A DNA stretch of 45,830 nucleotides from an uncultured Patescibacteria group bacterium (GTDB taxonomy: Bacteria; Patescibacteriota; Minisyncoccia; Phycocordibacterales; UBA12088), in the NCBI GenBank assembly GCA_947259245.1, contig CAMYLP010000001.1:1-45830 (forward strand), written 5' to 3'. The position numbers and the translations under genes are program-made. The stretch's first letter is position 1. Every line of letters starts with the position of its first letter. The notes below the pieces were generated by a model. That model ran no database searches. It had not been told where the DNA came from and saw nothing but the letters and a program-made list of their open reading frames with translations. This document shows positions 1 through 9,481 of this stretch, piece by piece.

Positions 1-1128
1 CGGCTTCCAAAAGACACGTGGGACGTGGCTGTGGCTTATGGTGGCACCGTCAGCAGGAGCACCAAGCTCGGTATGCTCGACACCAAGCTGTCCGAAGCTG
101 GAATTCGTACCGTGCCAATACAGCACTTCATGCGGGATATATCTCTGTGGGAGGATGTTCGTGCGTTCTTTGAGCTTGTGGCGCTTTTCCTTGACGAACG
201 GCCCGACGTTGCGCACGTCACCAGCTCAAAAGCGGGTGGTTTAGGAGCGGTAGCAGCACGTATCGCTCGGGTCCCTGTTGTCATCTTTACGAGCCACGGA
301 CTTGCGTCCGCTGAGTCATGGCGACCGCCGTGGCAGCGGACCTCTATACTTGTCTTCACGTGGTTGACGATGCTGTTTACGACCCACACTATACAAATAT
401 CGGAAGATACGACCAGACGTGCACGAGCGCTACCGTTCATGAACAAACGAGTTGCATTGGTACACAACGGCATAGAACGGCCACCCTTCAAAGAGCGGAC
501 CGTGGCACGTACCACGCTCTCGAGCATGGTGGACATACATCCTGAGCAACACCAGCCGTGGCTCGGCACCATAGCAGAGCTCCATCCGAACAAGAACCTC
601 TCTCTACTCATCGAGGCACAATCCCTACTGCACACAAAGGGCATACGCGCCCATCTGTGGCTCTTGGGTGAGGGAGAGGACCGTGCACGACTCGAACGCC
701 TGACACGTGAGCGTGACCTTCGTGGATACGTGCATATACCAGGGTACGTTCCACAAGCATCAACGCTGCTACAAGCGCTCGATGTGTTCATCTTGCCCTC
801 GAAAAAAGAGGGGTTGCCGTACGTACTTCTCGAGGCGGGCCACGCAGGGCTTCCTGTCGTTGTGAGTGACATTCCCGGAAACAGGGACATTGTGACGCAC
901 AACGAGACAGGCAACGTCGTAAACGACACAGCAGAGGCGTACGCTGACGTTGTGGCGAAGATATTGCGGAACAGTGCTCAGGCTGTTGCACGAGCAAGCG
1001 CACTCAATCAGTATGTACGAAAGGAGTTCTCACTCGACCATATGCTCGAACAAACTGTAGAGCTCTATACATCTTCAAAACCCTCGATCTCACGATCCAT
1101 GTCCTCACGACGTACCGAACGCTCGTAG
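1..1128 (+). CDS. Glycosyltransferase family 4/GT1-like, 5' end truncated by window edge
   Basis: Frame is open from base 1 (RLPKDTWDVAVAYGG...). GT-B features: GEGEDRARLERL, VFILPSKKEGLPYVLLEAGHAGLPVVVSDIPGNRDIV. Confidence 0.9.
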   Translation, partial: RLPKDTWDVAVAYGGTVSRSTKLGMLDTKLSEAGIRTVPIQHFMRDISLWEDVRAFFELVALFLDERPDVAHVTSSKAGGLGAVAARIARVPVVIFTSHGLASAESWRPPWQRTSILVFTWLTMLFTTHTIQISEDTTRRARALPFMNKRVALVHNGIERPPFKERTVARTTLSSMVDIHPEQHQPWLGTIAELHPNKNLSLLIEAQSLLHTKGIRAHLWLLGEGEDRARLERLTRERDLRGYVHIPGYVPQASTLLQALDVFILPSKKEGLPYVLLEAGHAGLPVVVSDIPGNRDIVTHNETGNVVNDTAEAYADVVAKILRNSAQAVARASALNQYVRKEFSLDHMLEQTVELYTSSKPSISRSMSSRRTERS

Positions 1129-2216
1129 CGCTGCATGGACAGTACCAAACCGAGTGCCGCAAACTCCGTCACCAGATGGCTACCACCGTACGAAAGAAAT
1201 GGTATCGTCGTACCGGTGACGGGCATGAGTCCAATGTTCATCCCGATGTGTATAGCTGCGTGTGCAAAGAACCATATGACGATCCCGGAACATATCAACG
1301 TTTCAAAGTTGGTGGACGCAAAGCGCGCGTGTTCTAGCAAACGCCAAAAGAGTAAACCGAAAAGAAAGAAGAGTACGAACACACCCACCAAGCCCCACTC
1401 TTCAGCAAATGCTGCGAAAATGAAGTCAGTCTCATATTCCGGGAGAAACTCCAATTTGGACTGCGAGCCATACCCAACTCCCTTTCCAACAATTCCCCCA
1501 GAGCCGACGGCAATGGTACTTTGATACGCGTTGTATCCTGTCCCCTGCACGTCAGCCAGCGGATGTAGAAAAGAGACAATGCGTTCCTTTTGATAATCTG
1601 CAAAGCCGAACATCCACAACCCCGAGGCGGCAAGCAATCCAGTGGTAAACACAAGCAATAGGTGTTTGCGTGATATGCCAGCAATAAGCACCATGCCAAG
1701 CCAGATACCAAACACTATCATCGCGGAACCGAAGTCCGGCTGCAGGAACAGCAGTATGAAAATCGCAAACATGTATGCGCCGGAAACAAGTATGTGCTTG
1801 AAGTGTCCTATCTCCATGTGCCGCCGAGCAAAGAACTTTGCGAGCACCAAAATCAATACCAACTGTGCTGGATCGGAGGGCTGAAATGCGAATAATCCTA
1901 AATCGAATCGATTTTGTGCTCCCATGACAACCGTGCCAAACACCAATACCAAAGCGAGCAAAGCAAGTGTGACGAGGAAGATGGTGAGTATCACGCTGCT
2001 TCGGTACAAGACACGCGCGTCGATACGGGAGACAATGAACATGACACCTAGAGACACAACAAGCCACAGTATCTGCCGTGTAAAGAAGGTGCTCTCGCCG
2101 GTGAAGGAGTTCATCGTCACAAGACCGAGACATGAGAGAATGACTGCAGCAGCGATAAGCGGCCAGTCGACCTTGTTTGATGAACTATCGCTGAGCAGAT
2201 TTTGAAACGGACCCAT
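1065..2216 (-). CDS. rodA: FtsW/RodA/SpoVE-family cell-shape/division protein
   Basis: Polytopic membrane protein with FtsW/RodA motifs (VGKGVGYGSQSKLEFLPEYETDFIFAAFAEEWG; GLMPVTGTTIPFLSYGGSHL). Overlaps the convergent GT gene by 64 bp. Confidence 0.92.
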   Translation of the reverse strand: MGPFQNLLSDSSSNKVDWPLIAAAVILSCLGLVTMNSFTGESTFFTRQILWLVVSLGVMFIVSRIDARVLYRSSVILTIFLVTLALLALVLVFGTVVMGAQNRFDLGLFAFQPSDPAQLVLILVLAKFFARRHMEIGHFKHILVSGAYMFAIFILLFLQPDFGSAMIVFGIWLGMVLIAGISRKHLLLVFTTGLLAASGLWMFGFADYQKERIVSFLHPLADVQGTGYNAYQSTIAVGSGGIVGKGVGYGSQSKLEFLPEYETDFIFAAFAEEWGLVGVFVLFFLFGLLFWRLLEHARFASTNFETLICSGIVIWFFAHAAIHIGMNIGLMPVTGTTIPFLSYGGSHLVTEFAALGLVLSMQRYERSVRREDMDREIEGFEDV

Positions 2217-2218
2217 GG

Positions 2219-2983
2219 TTAGTCCTGCACCGGAACACGCGCGACAAACTCTAGTCTCTCAGGCGCTGCAGGCATCTCGTGCGGCCATGAGAATGTTATG
2301 GTACGACGCTCTCGAGCCTCAATGCGATCAATGTATGTTTTCGAAGCTGCTATGGCATTTTCGGCATCGTCATAGAGAACCACGACAACCTCAACGTCAA
2401 GAACCGGTATGGGCGCACCATTGTTCAGTATCGCCTGGACCTCTGCACCAAACGTGGGTTGCATTATCTTTCGCTCTTCCACTGACAGTTCATGGTCCCG
2501 GCCCTTCCTGTACCAATCCACCCCGTCCTTGAACTCGAAGATTACCCGATAGGGCTCACGGTCCCCCGTCTCCAGACGTCCAACGTATATAGGTGCGGCG
2601 GGCTCACCTGACAGGAAAGTTTTATCGTTTCGCTCAAGTATCAGTTCTCCCTCCTGGTCGTAAAGCCGTACACTGTACGGCACATACGGTGCGTAGGCAA
2701 AGTAGTTTGGATTCTCGACATACGCGAGGACGCTATATAGACCGTCATCAACCTTGAATCCCCTAGTCCACGCAACGTTCACTGCCTCCGTTTGAAATGG
2801 GCAGAGGAGCTTGCATGACCCGCCGCAGTCAACACCAGATTCGTCTTGGTTTTGATACCCATCAAAGCATGTGGGCGGCGTATACAGTTGGATAAGGAAA
2901 TATACACCCAAGATGACGACGGTCGACGAAATTAAAAAAAAGCGTAACCGCGAACGACGTTTGTATGCCCACTCTGAGTCCAT
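2219..2983 (-). CDS. Membrane-anchored hypothetical protein with Cys-rich TCFDGYQNQDESGVDCGGSCKLLC motif
   Basis: Start placed at MDSEWAYKRR (2983) rather than the longer ORF start 3232. N-terminal TM helix followed by a Cys motif often seen in CPR proteins. Directly upstream of rodA. Confidence 0.75.
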   Translation of the reverse strand: MDSEWAYKRRSRLRFFLISSTVVILGVYFLIQLYTPPTCFDGYQNQDESGVDCGGSCKLLCPFQTEAVNVAWTRGFKVDDGLYSVLAYVENPNYFAYAPYVPYSVRLYDQEGELILERNDKTFLSGEPAAPIYVGRLETGDREPYRVIFEFKDGVDWYRKGRDHELSVEERKIMQPTFGAEVQAILNNGAPIPVLDVEVVVVLYDDAENAIAASKTYIDRIEARERRTITFSWPHEMPAAPERLEFVARVPVQD

Positions 2984-3068
2984 GGAGCTATTGTAGCAAA
3001 AAGGACCGCACTCCTCTATAATGTTGTCAGTTTTAACATTTGTATGAATCGGACAGGAGGGCGCTACC

Positions 3069-3260
3069 GTGAGTAGACAACTGAGAAAGAATGACAAGTA
3101 TGTTGTAGAAACGGCTGAGCAGTTCAGAAGCAGGTGTATGAGATACGGACTCTGTCCCGAGTGCCTGGCACGACTCATCGATACTGGCGATGAGTGGGAG
3201 ATCACTCTCATTTGCACCAACGGCCGATGCAACTTTAGTCATACAACGTTCATGTACTAA
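3069..3260 (+). CDS. Small Cys-containing hypothetical protein (63 aa)
   Basis: GTG start preceded by AGGAGGG (3054-3060), -10-like TATAAT near 3016, strong terminator immediately downstream. Confidence 0.65.
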   Translation: MSRQLRKNDKYVVETAEQFRSRCMRYGLCPECLARLIDTGDEWEITLICTNGRCNFSHTTFMY

Positions 3261-3289
3261 AACAAGCGGCGTGAGCCGCTTGTTTTTTT
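3261..3289 (+). terminator. Rho-independent terminator
   Basis: AACAAGCGGC-GTGA-GCCGCTTGTT followed by TTTTT. Confidence 0.9.
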
Positions 3290-3393
3290 GTTGTAGAAAA
3301 TTGCGCTATACATCCTGTTTAGCTATTGTTTCTTACACAAACTGTATACCATCCTGACATGTTATTTTGGCGAGCATTGTTGCACAATATAAT

Positions 3394-3464
3394 CCTACAT
3401 ATCCTGTGGAGAGACTAAGACCGGGCCAGCGCCCTCGGAGCGGTCGCTCCTCAGGATATGTAGG
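3394..3464 (+). repeat. Copy A of a 4-copy intergenic hairpin element
   Basis: CCTACATATCCTG...CAGGATATGTAGG outer stem, GGAGaGACT/GGTCgCTCC inner stem, apical AAGACCGGGCCAGCGCCCTCGGAGC. Confidence 0.8.
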
Positions 3465-3501
3465 ACATGCAACGATGTGAGAGATAAAAATTGCGCGCTT
3501 T

Positions 3502-3610
3502 GTCCTGGCGGATAGCTACTCTCCCCTTTCGAGTACCATCGCCTCAAGTAGGCTTAACTTCTGTGTTCGGAATGAGAACAGGTGTACCCCCACCGATAAA
3601 CCACCAGGAC
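3502..3610 (-). rRNA. rrf: 5S ribosomal RNA
   Basis: Minus-strand GTCCTGGTGG...CCGAACACAGAAG...GCCAGGAC pattern; closing arms TTGCGCG.../...CGCGCAA at about 3491-3622. Confidence 0.9.
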
Positions 3611-3719
3611 AAAACGCGCAATTTGATTGCACAAAGAATAGCGGAACAAATCTTGAAAATAGTGGCAACCTGAACGGTTGCCGATGATGCTCCGTCTGGA
3701 GCTTAGTTCGGGATTGCTC

Positions 3720-3786
3720 GGAGTCCCTGAGTCGAACAGGCCCTCCTCGCTCGGCGCGAGTTCTCTCCCCACGTGAGTTAAACTCC
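3720..3786 (-). other. Degenerate tRNA-like structure in the 23S-5S spacer
   Basis: Minus strand GGAGTTT...GGACTCC 7-bp acceptor-like stem, CTC/GAG D-like arm, CTCG-CGCCGAG-CGAG anticodon-like arm without U33, CCTG-TTCGACT-CAGG T-like arm. Short by several nt compared with a normal tRNA. Confidence 0.3.
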
Positions 3787-3995
3787 GGTTCGAAGCACCA
3801 TTTTCAAGACTGCAAACAAACTTTTTTCATACACATCACAACAACTCTTTTTCAGAGTAAGCGATTATCAGATTTCCTAACAGGAGATTTCGATGAATTA
3901 GTACACCTCGGCTCAATGTGTCGCCACACTTCCACCTAGTGCCTATCAACGTAGTCGTCTCCTACGGATCTCAAATGATTCCTAATCTTGGAGTT

Positions 3996-4028
<33 letters not shown>

Positions 4029-4285
4029 ATTCCCAACTTAGCTACTCAGCGATGCCACTGGTGTGACAGCTGATAGACCAGAGGTCAGTTCATCCCGGTC
4101 CTCTCGTACTAGGGACAAATCTCCTCAAGAATCGACGCCCACGGTAGATAGAGAACCAACCTGTCTCACGCTCCTTGTCTCCTGTTTCCAGAAGGGACGG
4201 ACTGTAACTTTCTCCTGGCGGGTACTTTTTGCCAGGATAGTTGACGTTCAGTCTCTACGGGCAGGTTATGAACTTCGTTGAGAAC

Positions 4286-4315
4286 CCTGAACACTTGATA
4301 AATCAAGTGTTCAGG
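4286..4315. repeat. 13-bp perfect hairpin downstream of the intron small ORF
   Basis: CCTGAACACTTGA-TAAA-TCAAGTGTTCAGG, without a T-tract. Confidence 0.85.
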
Positions 4316-4338
4316 ATCAGTTGAGCACGGCAAGACAT

Positions 4339-4497
4339 TCACTTGCCAGTGAGAATAAATCGCAGAATCTCCCCGAGTATTTTGAGGCACTGGTTTCCAA
4401 GGAACATGGCCACGGGCAATGTTACTGCGAAGATGGCTGCGTCTTGTAGTGATATCCCCATGGGACCAAAGTCTACAAACATAGCTAGTCTCCTCAT
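4339..4497 (-). CDS. Small hydrophobic protein encoded inside the L2593 intron (52 aa, or 47 aa from the ATG at 4482)
   Basis: MRRLAMFVDFGPMGISLQDAAIFAVTLPVAMFLGNQCLKILGEILRFILTGK. GAGGAG sits 7 nt upstream of the internal ATG at 4482. Not in the supplied ORF track (<60 aa). Lies between long inverted arms. Confidence 0.5.
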   Translation of the reverse strand: MRRLAMFVDFGPMGISLQDAAIFAVTLPVAMFLGNQCLKILGEILRFILTGK

Positions 4498-4736
4498 TTG
4501 TTCTCAACGAAGTGCACAACCTTTCCCTCGGTATTGCCCTTCCTTGTTTAAGGGGAGGATTTCACCGATATCAGTCAACTTTAGCTCCGAGCACTATGAA
4601 ATGCTCAGGACCGCCGTAATAAGATTGGTCTCTACACTTTCACTGCACACTTGAAGGATGTACAGTTTATAAGACAGAAAAACTAAAACTCTCAATGTGG
4701 ATTCAGACGGTTCAAAAGTCTCATAGAAACTCCTGA

Positions 4737-4815
<79 letters not shown>

Positions 4816-4872
4816 GTGAGCCGACATCGAGGTGCCGAACTCCGCCGTCGCTATGAACGCTTGGGCGGAACT

Positions 4873-4905
<33 letters not shown>

Positions 4906-5068
4906 AATCTCTGGCCGCATCTAAAGCGTACCATCGGTTCACTAGATTCTGCTTTCGCACCTGCTCGGGATGTCCCCCTTACAGTCAAGCTGGCTTTTGC
5001 TCTTGCACTATCGGCACGGTGTCCATTCGCGCCTAGCCAACCTTTGAACCCCTCCGTTACTCTTTAGG

Positions 5069-6007
5069 CATTTGTGTTATCCAATCTTGTACTTCATAGT
5101 TTCAAGGTGTCCAACGTGCTTCTCCAACAACCGCTTCATATGTGCTGCTGATTTCGTTATCACGTAGATACGCCACATGATTCTTTTTTGCCGATGCAAA
5201 CTGGAATCAATGCCATGAAGACCAAGTGCTTTTTGTAGTTCTGTAAGCTCTGTTTTTGTAAAACCATACGTATGGATGATATAGGTTCGATGCTGCGCTG
5301 ATTTGCGCGATCCATCGTCCATATACCACACAGCTATACTAAGTGGTTTTAGCAACTTACGAATGAGTCGTGGCACTACTTTCTTTTTACCGTCATAGAA
5401 TTGCTGACCGTAAAAGCGAAATGCACCATGTGAGTAGGTGGTAAAACCAATGAATGTTCGTCCATCTTTTCGTGTTCTCACACGAGGTTTCGTACGCACC
5501 CAATCTTTAAACTCTTCGTATAACCACATGACATATTCACGTTGCGCGATACCGTGCTCTATTTTGAGACGATATGTGCGCCCGTTGTTCTGTGACTCAA
5601 GGTGGCCATCTCCTAGGAGAGTGCCAACGAGAATTTCACGCTGTCGTGTAGTGAGCTTCAGACCTTCTTTGAGCTTGTGTATGTCACCATTGTTCATGAT
5701 GTTTTGGATCCCGGTTCTGTGACCGGACTCATGGTCGCCCATGAGATCGGACTATATCTTCCACCACTTTCGTGATGGTTCTGCGTGTAGTCTCTGAGGA
5801 TCCTCAATACTGAGTTTCCTGCTGATCGTCCGCACCGCATACATTTTTACCCTCTCGACCGAAGGTAGTAGCGGATACTTCAGGTTTTTCACCACGGATG
5901 TTCCAGCATATAGCAGAATGTTTGCTCTGTGATTGCTCACAGAGACCCCCTTTTATTCGCTTGCGCGAACTTCAACGGCACGGAGTGCACCATTTGGGAC
6001 GCCCTTA
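5069..6007 (-). mobile_element. Group I intron at position equivalent to E. coli 23S 2262 (939 nt) carrying a homing endonuclease
   Basis: Exon junction GGGGCGACACCCT|CCTAAAGAGTAACGGAGG has the same length as E. coli GGGGCGGUCUCCU|CCUAAAGAGUAACGG. R element CTCAGAGACTACACG and S element AAGATATAGTCC. Intron ends in G. Confidence 0.92.
5077..5742 (-). CDS. LAGLIDADG homing endonuclease (intron-encoded)
   Basis: Two LAGLIDADG-type helices: LVGTLLGDGHLE and LSIAVWYMDDGS. ORF begins right after the S element; actual start may be the ATG at 5697. Confidence 0.93.
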   Translation of the reverse strand: MGDHESGHRTGIQNIMNNGDIHKLKEGLKLTTRQREILVGTLLGDGHLESQNNGRTYRLKIEHGIAQREYVMWLYEEFKDWVRTKPRVRTRKDGRTFIGFTTYSHGAFRFYGQQFYDGKKKVVPRLIRKLLKPLSIAVWYMDDGSRKSAQHRTYIIHTYGFTKTELTELQKALGLHGIDSSLHRQKRIMWRIYVITKSAAHMKRLLEKHVGHLETMKYKIG

Positions 6008-6338
6008 AGGGTGTCGCCCCAACAAAACTGCCTGCCACGCACTGTTCCTCATAGGTTTTGCCTATGCAGGTTAGAATCTGCACGGTGTAAGAGTGGTATT
6101 TCACTGACGACTCCACAACCCCCAAAAGGGCCGCTTCAAAGTCTCCCACCTATGCTACGCATACAACACACAGACCCAATACGAAGCTGCAGTAAAGCTC
6201 CACGGGGTCTTTCTGTCTAACCGCGGGTAACCGGCATCTTTACCGGTATTGCGTTTTCACCGAGCTATTCCTCGAGACAGTTGCCCAGTCGTTACACCAT
6301 TCGTGCGCGTCGGAATTTACCCGACAAGGAATTTCGCT

Positions 6339-6609
6339 CTCCGTTTCCTTTTGTACGAAGGACCATATCTTCATCCACTACGTGTGGAGCACGGCGTATG
6401 GTCTCTGAGGGGTCACTACAACCTGTGTCATAGGACTTCCCTGCTGATCATCTTCTCCTCGTCTCAAAGGAGTCTGACTTCCCAGCATATAGCCATGTTT
6501 GTTTGGACAAACTATACATTACTGCATAGTAAGGCAGCTTCTTGGTGTTTTATATGTTTACCCCATAATCGTTCCAGTCCTTCACGAAACATCTCTCGAT
6601 GCGTCGTGA
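6339..6609 (-). mobile_element. Minimal ORF-less group I intron at position equivalent to E. coli 23S 1931 (271 nt)
   Basis: Exon junction TAACTATAATCGTTCTAAGGT|AGCGAAATTCCTTG. R-like CCTCAGAGACCATACG and S-like AAGATATGGTCC with compensatory P7 (ACCAT/ATGGT). Intron ends in G. Confidence 0.92.
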
Positions 6610-7394
6610 ACCTTAGAACGATTATAGTTATCGCTGACATTGACCAGGGCTTGTATCGGCCAGCAAAAGCACATTCTGCGCGCGACACGTTCGTGCGCAC
6701 AATGTGCTCTTACCACCAATATTTAACCTTCTGGCATTGGTCAGGTGTCACCCCCTATACATCCTCTTACGAGTTCGCAGGGAGCTGTGTTTTTGGTAAA
6801 CAGTCGCCAGGCATACTTTCGCTGCGGCCTCTGACGTGAATCAGAGGCAGGCCTTATCCCTAAGTTACGGCCGCTTTTTTGCCGAGTTCCTTGAGGAAAA
6901 ATCACTCGTTCGTCTTGGTCTTCTCGACCCTCCCACCTGTGTCGGTTTACGGTACGGACTCTACATAGTTAGAGCTTAGAAGCTTTTCTTGGAAGCGTGC
7001 TCCCCTGAATTGCCGTTGGCCGAAGCCGCCAGCTTTCCACTCCGCTTGGGCTATGGTACCCGGATTTACCTAAGTACCACCCTCACGGCATGGACGACAA
7101 ACCAATAAGTCGCTCAGAGTACAACACTCCGTCCCTCCTTCGCACTATGCAGAGGCGATGGAATATTAACCATCTGTCCATCGGGTCCCCCTTTCGGGAT
7201 CCCCTTAGGCCCGGCTAACCCTTGGCTGATCACCATAGCCAAGGAAACCTCGGGATTTCGACGTGCAGGGATCTCACCTGCAATGCGGTTACTCGCGCCG
7301 GCATTCTCACTTCCATACGCTCCACCATGGGTTACCCCTTTGGCTTCATCGCAGAATGGAACGCTCTCCTACCACTCGTATGCTTCATTGAGGA

Positions 7395-7796
7395 GGCAAA
7401 CACCGACGTGTTTGCCAAAATACTTTTCAGGATTTTGAACAGGGTAAGGATTTGAACCTTACTACCCTTCATCGCAGCGTGCGTGACGGCTCTTGCCCAC
7501 GAGCTACCTGCCCAAAACCCAGCTCTAAAAGAACATAGGGGCCCGGGGGGCCGCGTTCGACCCCATCCTACTCGAAGACGTGAAGAGCATACCTGCCGGC
7601 ATAGACGCGCGTCACCTGAGACACGACTCTTTGGTTTACACGACACTGTCGTGTCCTGGCCATTGAGTGTGACGTCGGCGTGGCGAACGCTGGTATGATT
7701 ACACATCTCGGTAGGCAACCTGCGCGGCATTTGGAGTGGCCTCTGGGGGACCCAACCTCACTCGGCGTTGCAGTATTGTTCCGGGCAAACTTAATT
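7395..7796 (-). other. ~400-nt intervening sequence in the 23S hairpin corresponding to the helix 45 region
   Basis: Flanked by perfect 18-bp complementary arms CGTATGCTTCATTGAGGA (7377-7394) and TCCTCAATGAAGCATACG (7797-7814), between conserved ACCGAAACTGCGGAT and GTGGTAGGAGAGCG blocks where E. coli has a short hairpin. Confidence 0.88.
7437..7513 (-). other. 77-nt tRNA-like structure inside the 23S intervening sequence
   Basis: Minus strand GGGCAGG-TA-GCTC-GTGGGCAA-GAGC-C-GTCAC-GCACGCT-GCGAT-GAAGGGTA-GTAAGG-TTCAAAT-CCTTAC-CCTGTTC. Acceptor, D and T arms pair, but the T stem is 6 bp, U33 is absent and there is no CCA. Confidence 0.55.
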
Positions 7797-8498
7797 TCCT
7801 CAATGAAGCATACGAATCCGCAGTTTCGGTACCATGCTTAAGCCCCGATCATCTTCGGCGCAAAATCTCTGGATCAGTGAGCTGTTACGCTATCTTTAAA
7901 GGATGGCTGCTTCTAAGCCAACCTCCTGATTGTCACAGAAATTTCACCTCCTTAAGATGCACTGAGCATGGATTTAGGGACCTTAACTGGCGGTCTGGGC
8001 TGTTTCCCTTTCGAACAGTGGAGCTTAGCCCCCACGTTCTGACTGCCACGCTATTAACTACTGGTATTCGGAGTTTGATAGAAATGACGAGGTTTCCCCC
8101 TATTCATTTCTTCCAGTGCTCTACCCCCAGTAGGAACACATGACGCTAGTCCTAAAACTATTTCGGAGAGAACCAGCTATTGCGAAGTTCGATTAGCTTT
8201 TCACTCCTTACCACAAGTCATCCGAGCGTGTTGTACAGCGCAACGGTTCGGGCCTCCACGGCTTGTTACAGCCGCTTCACCCTGCTCATGGTAAGCTCAC
8301 TTCGCTTCGGGTCTTGCGCGTGCGACTATTTGTTCGCCCTATTCAGACTCGGTTTCCCTGTGCCTCCGGGGGTCTCCCCTTAGGCAGCCACATGCGCAAA
8401 CTCGCCGGCTCATTCTTCAATAGGCATGCCGTCAGGGTGTAAACACCCCTCCGACTCCTTGTAAGCATACGGTTTCAGATCTATTTCACTCCCCTCCC

Positions 8499-8544
<46 letters not shown>

Positions 8545-9266
8545 TTGAAGAGTATTTAGCCTTGGGTGTTAGTCCACCCGGATTCACGCCAGCTATTCGT
8601 GTCCGACGCTACTCAGGTACGACAGCAAGAGAGACGTAATTGTTTTCGTGTACGGGGCTATTACCCGCTGGGGCCACGCTTTCCAGCGTGTTCCACTAAC
8701 AATCACATTTTGTGACTCTCCTCGTTAAGAAGCTGTCGCCCTACAACCCCAACACCCGAAAGTGTTGGTTTGGGCTCCTTCCGTTTCGCTCGCCGCTACT
8801 CAGGAAATGCCAGGATTTTTTACCGTATTGACAAACATCGTCAACACGGTAAAAAATCCGTATATTGGTCTCTATTCCTCTAGGTACTAAGATGTTTCAA
8901 TTCCCTAGGTATACTCTCGAACGCAAGGTTCGAGTGACCGAGGTCTACTCGGCCGGGTTTCCCCATTCAGATATCTCCGGATCAAAGGTTGCTAGACACC
9001 TCCCCGAAGCTTTACGCAGTCGTGCCACGTCTTTCATCGCCTCTTCAAGCCAAGGCATCCACCATATGCCCTTAGGTCTCCTGTTAGGAAACCTAACAAC
9101 CGCTTCACATACATCGGTGATTTAACGATGTACGCGTGTTGTGTCTGGCACGCTAAACGCTAACGCTACCAGACAGGTGTATGCTATTTCCTTCTTGCTG
9201 CTCCGAAGAACCTCAAGAAGAAGTTTGCTTGCGTTCGTAAGCACCACGCTTACGAACTTACCCGCT

Positions 9267-9286
9267 ATTCTGTTGTCAAAGTTCTA
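9267..9286 (-). promoter_or_regulatory. boxA-like antitermination motif in the 23S leader
   Basis: Minus-strand GAACTTTGACAACAGAATAG between promoter and 23S 5' end. Confidence 0.5.
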
Positions 9287-9354
9287 TCGTGCAACCGTTT
9301 GCTCTCCTTGCTTCCCCGTTTCAACACTCATACCTGAGTACTGTTCCGAGAAGT

Positions 9355-9378
9355 AAAAAACCGCCTTCGAGCGGTTCG
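9355..9378 (-). terminator. Intrinsic terminator/attenuator-like hairpin between the rRNA promoter and 23S
   Basis: Minus-strand GAACCGC-TCGAAG-GCGGTTTTTT. Confidence 0.65.
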
Positions 9379-9453
9379 GATGGGCACATGAAACAGCCCG
9401 GCTATCCGTTCCGCAAAACTTTTGAACTCATAATGCTCCCCATAGGTGAAAGA

Positions 9454-9481
9454 AGTATATAGGAGTATGGGTGCTTGTCAA
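9454..9481 (-). promoter_or_regulatory. Sigma70-type promoter for the 23S-5S transcript
   Basis: Minus-strand TTGACA-16 nt-TATACT. Confidence 0.75.

Larger units (their letters stand above)
4272..4513. repeat. 14-bp perfect inverted repeat enclosing the small intron ORF
   Basis: ACTTCGTTGAGAAC (4272-4285) and GTTCTCAACGAAGT (4500-4513). Confidence 0.9.
4171..4736 (-). mobile_element. Group I intron at position equivalent to E. coli 23S 2593 (566 nt)
   Basis: Exons join as ...GGGTTCAGACCGT|CGTGAGACAGG... matching E. coli GAACGU|CGUGAGACAG. Intron ends in G. Core-like GATATCGGTGAAATCC...CAATACCGAGG, R-like GTAGAGACTG and S-like AAGTTACAGTCC with P7 pairing. Confidence 0.85.

Noticed and set aside
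7437-7513. Bona fide tRNA gene in the IVS
   Set aside because: No U33, weak anticodon stem, 6-bp T stem and no CCA; described as tRNA-like rather than a functional tRNA.
8813-8855. Perfect A/T-rich hairpin GGATTTTTTACCGT...ACGGTAAAAAATCC inside 23S
   Set aside because: Fits a lineage-specific extension of a normal 5'-domain 23S helix; not treated as an independent element or terminator.
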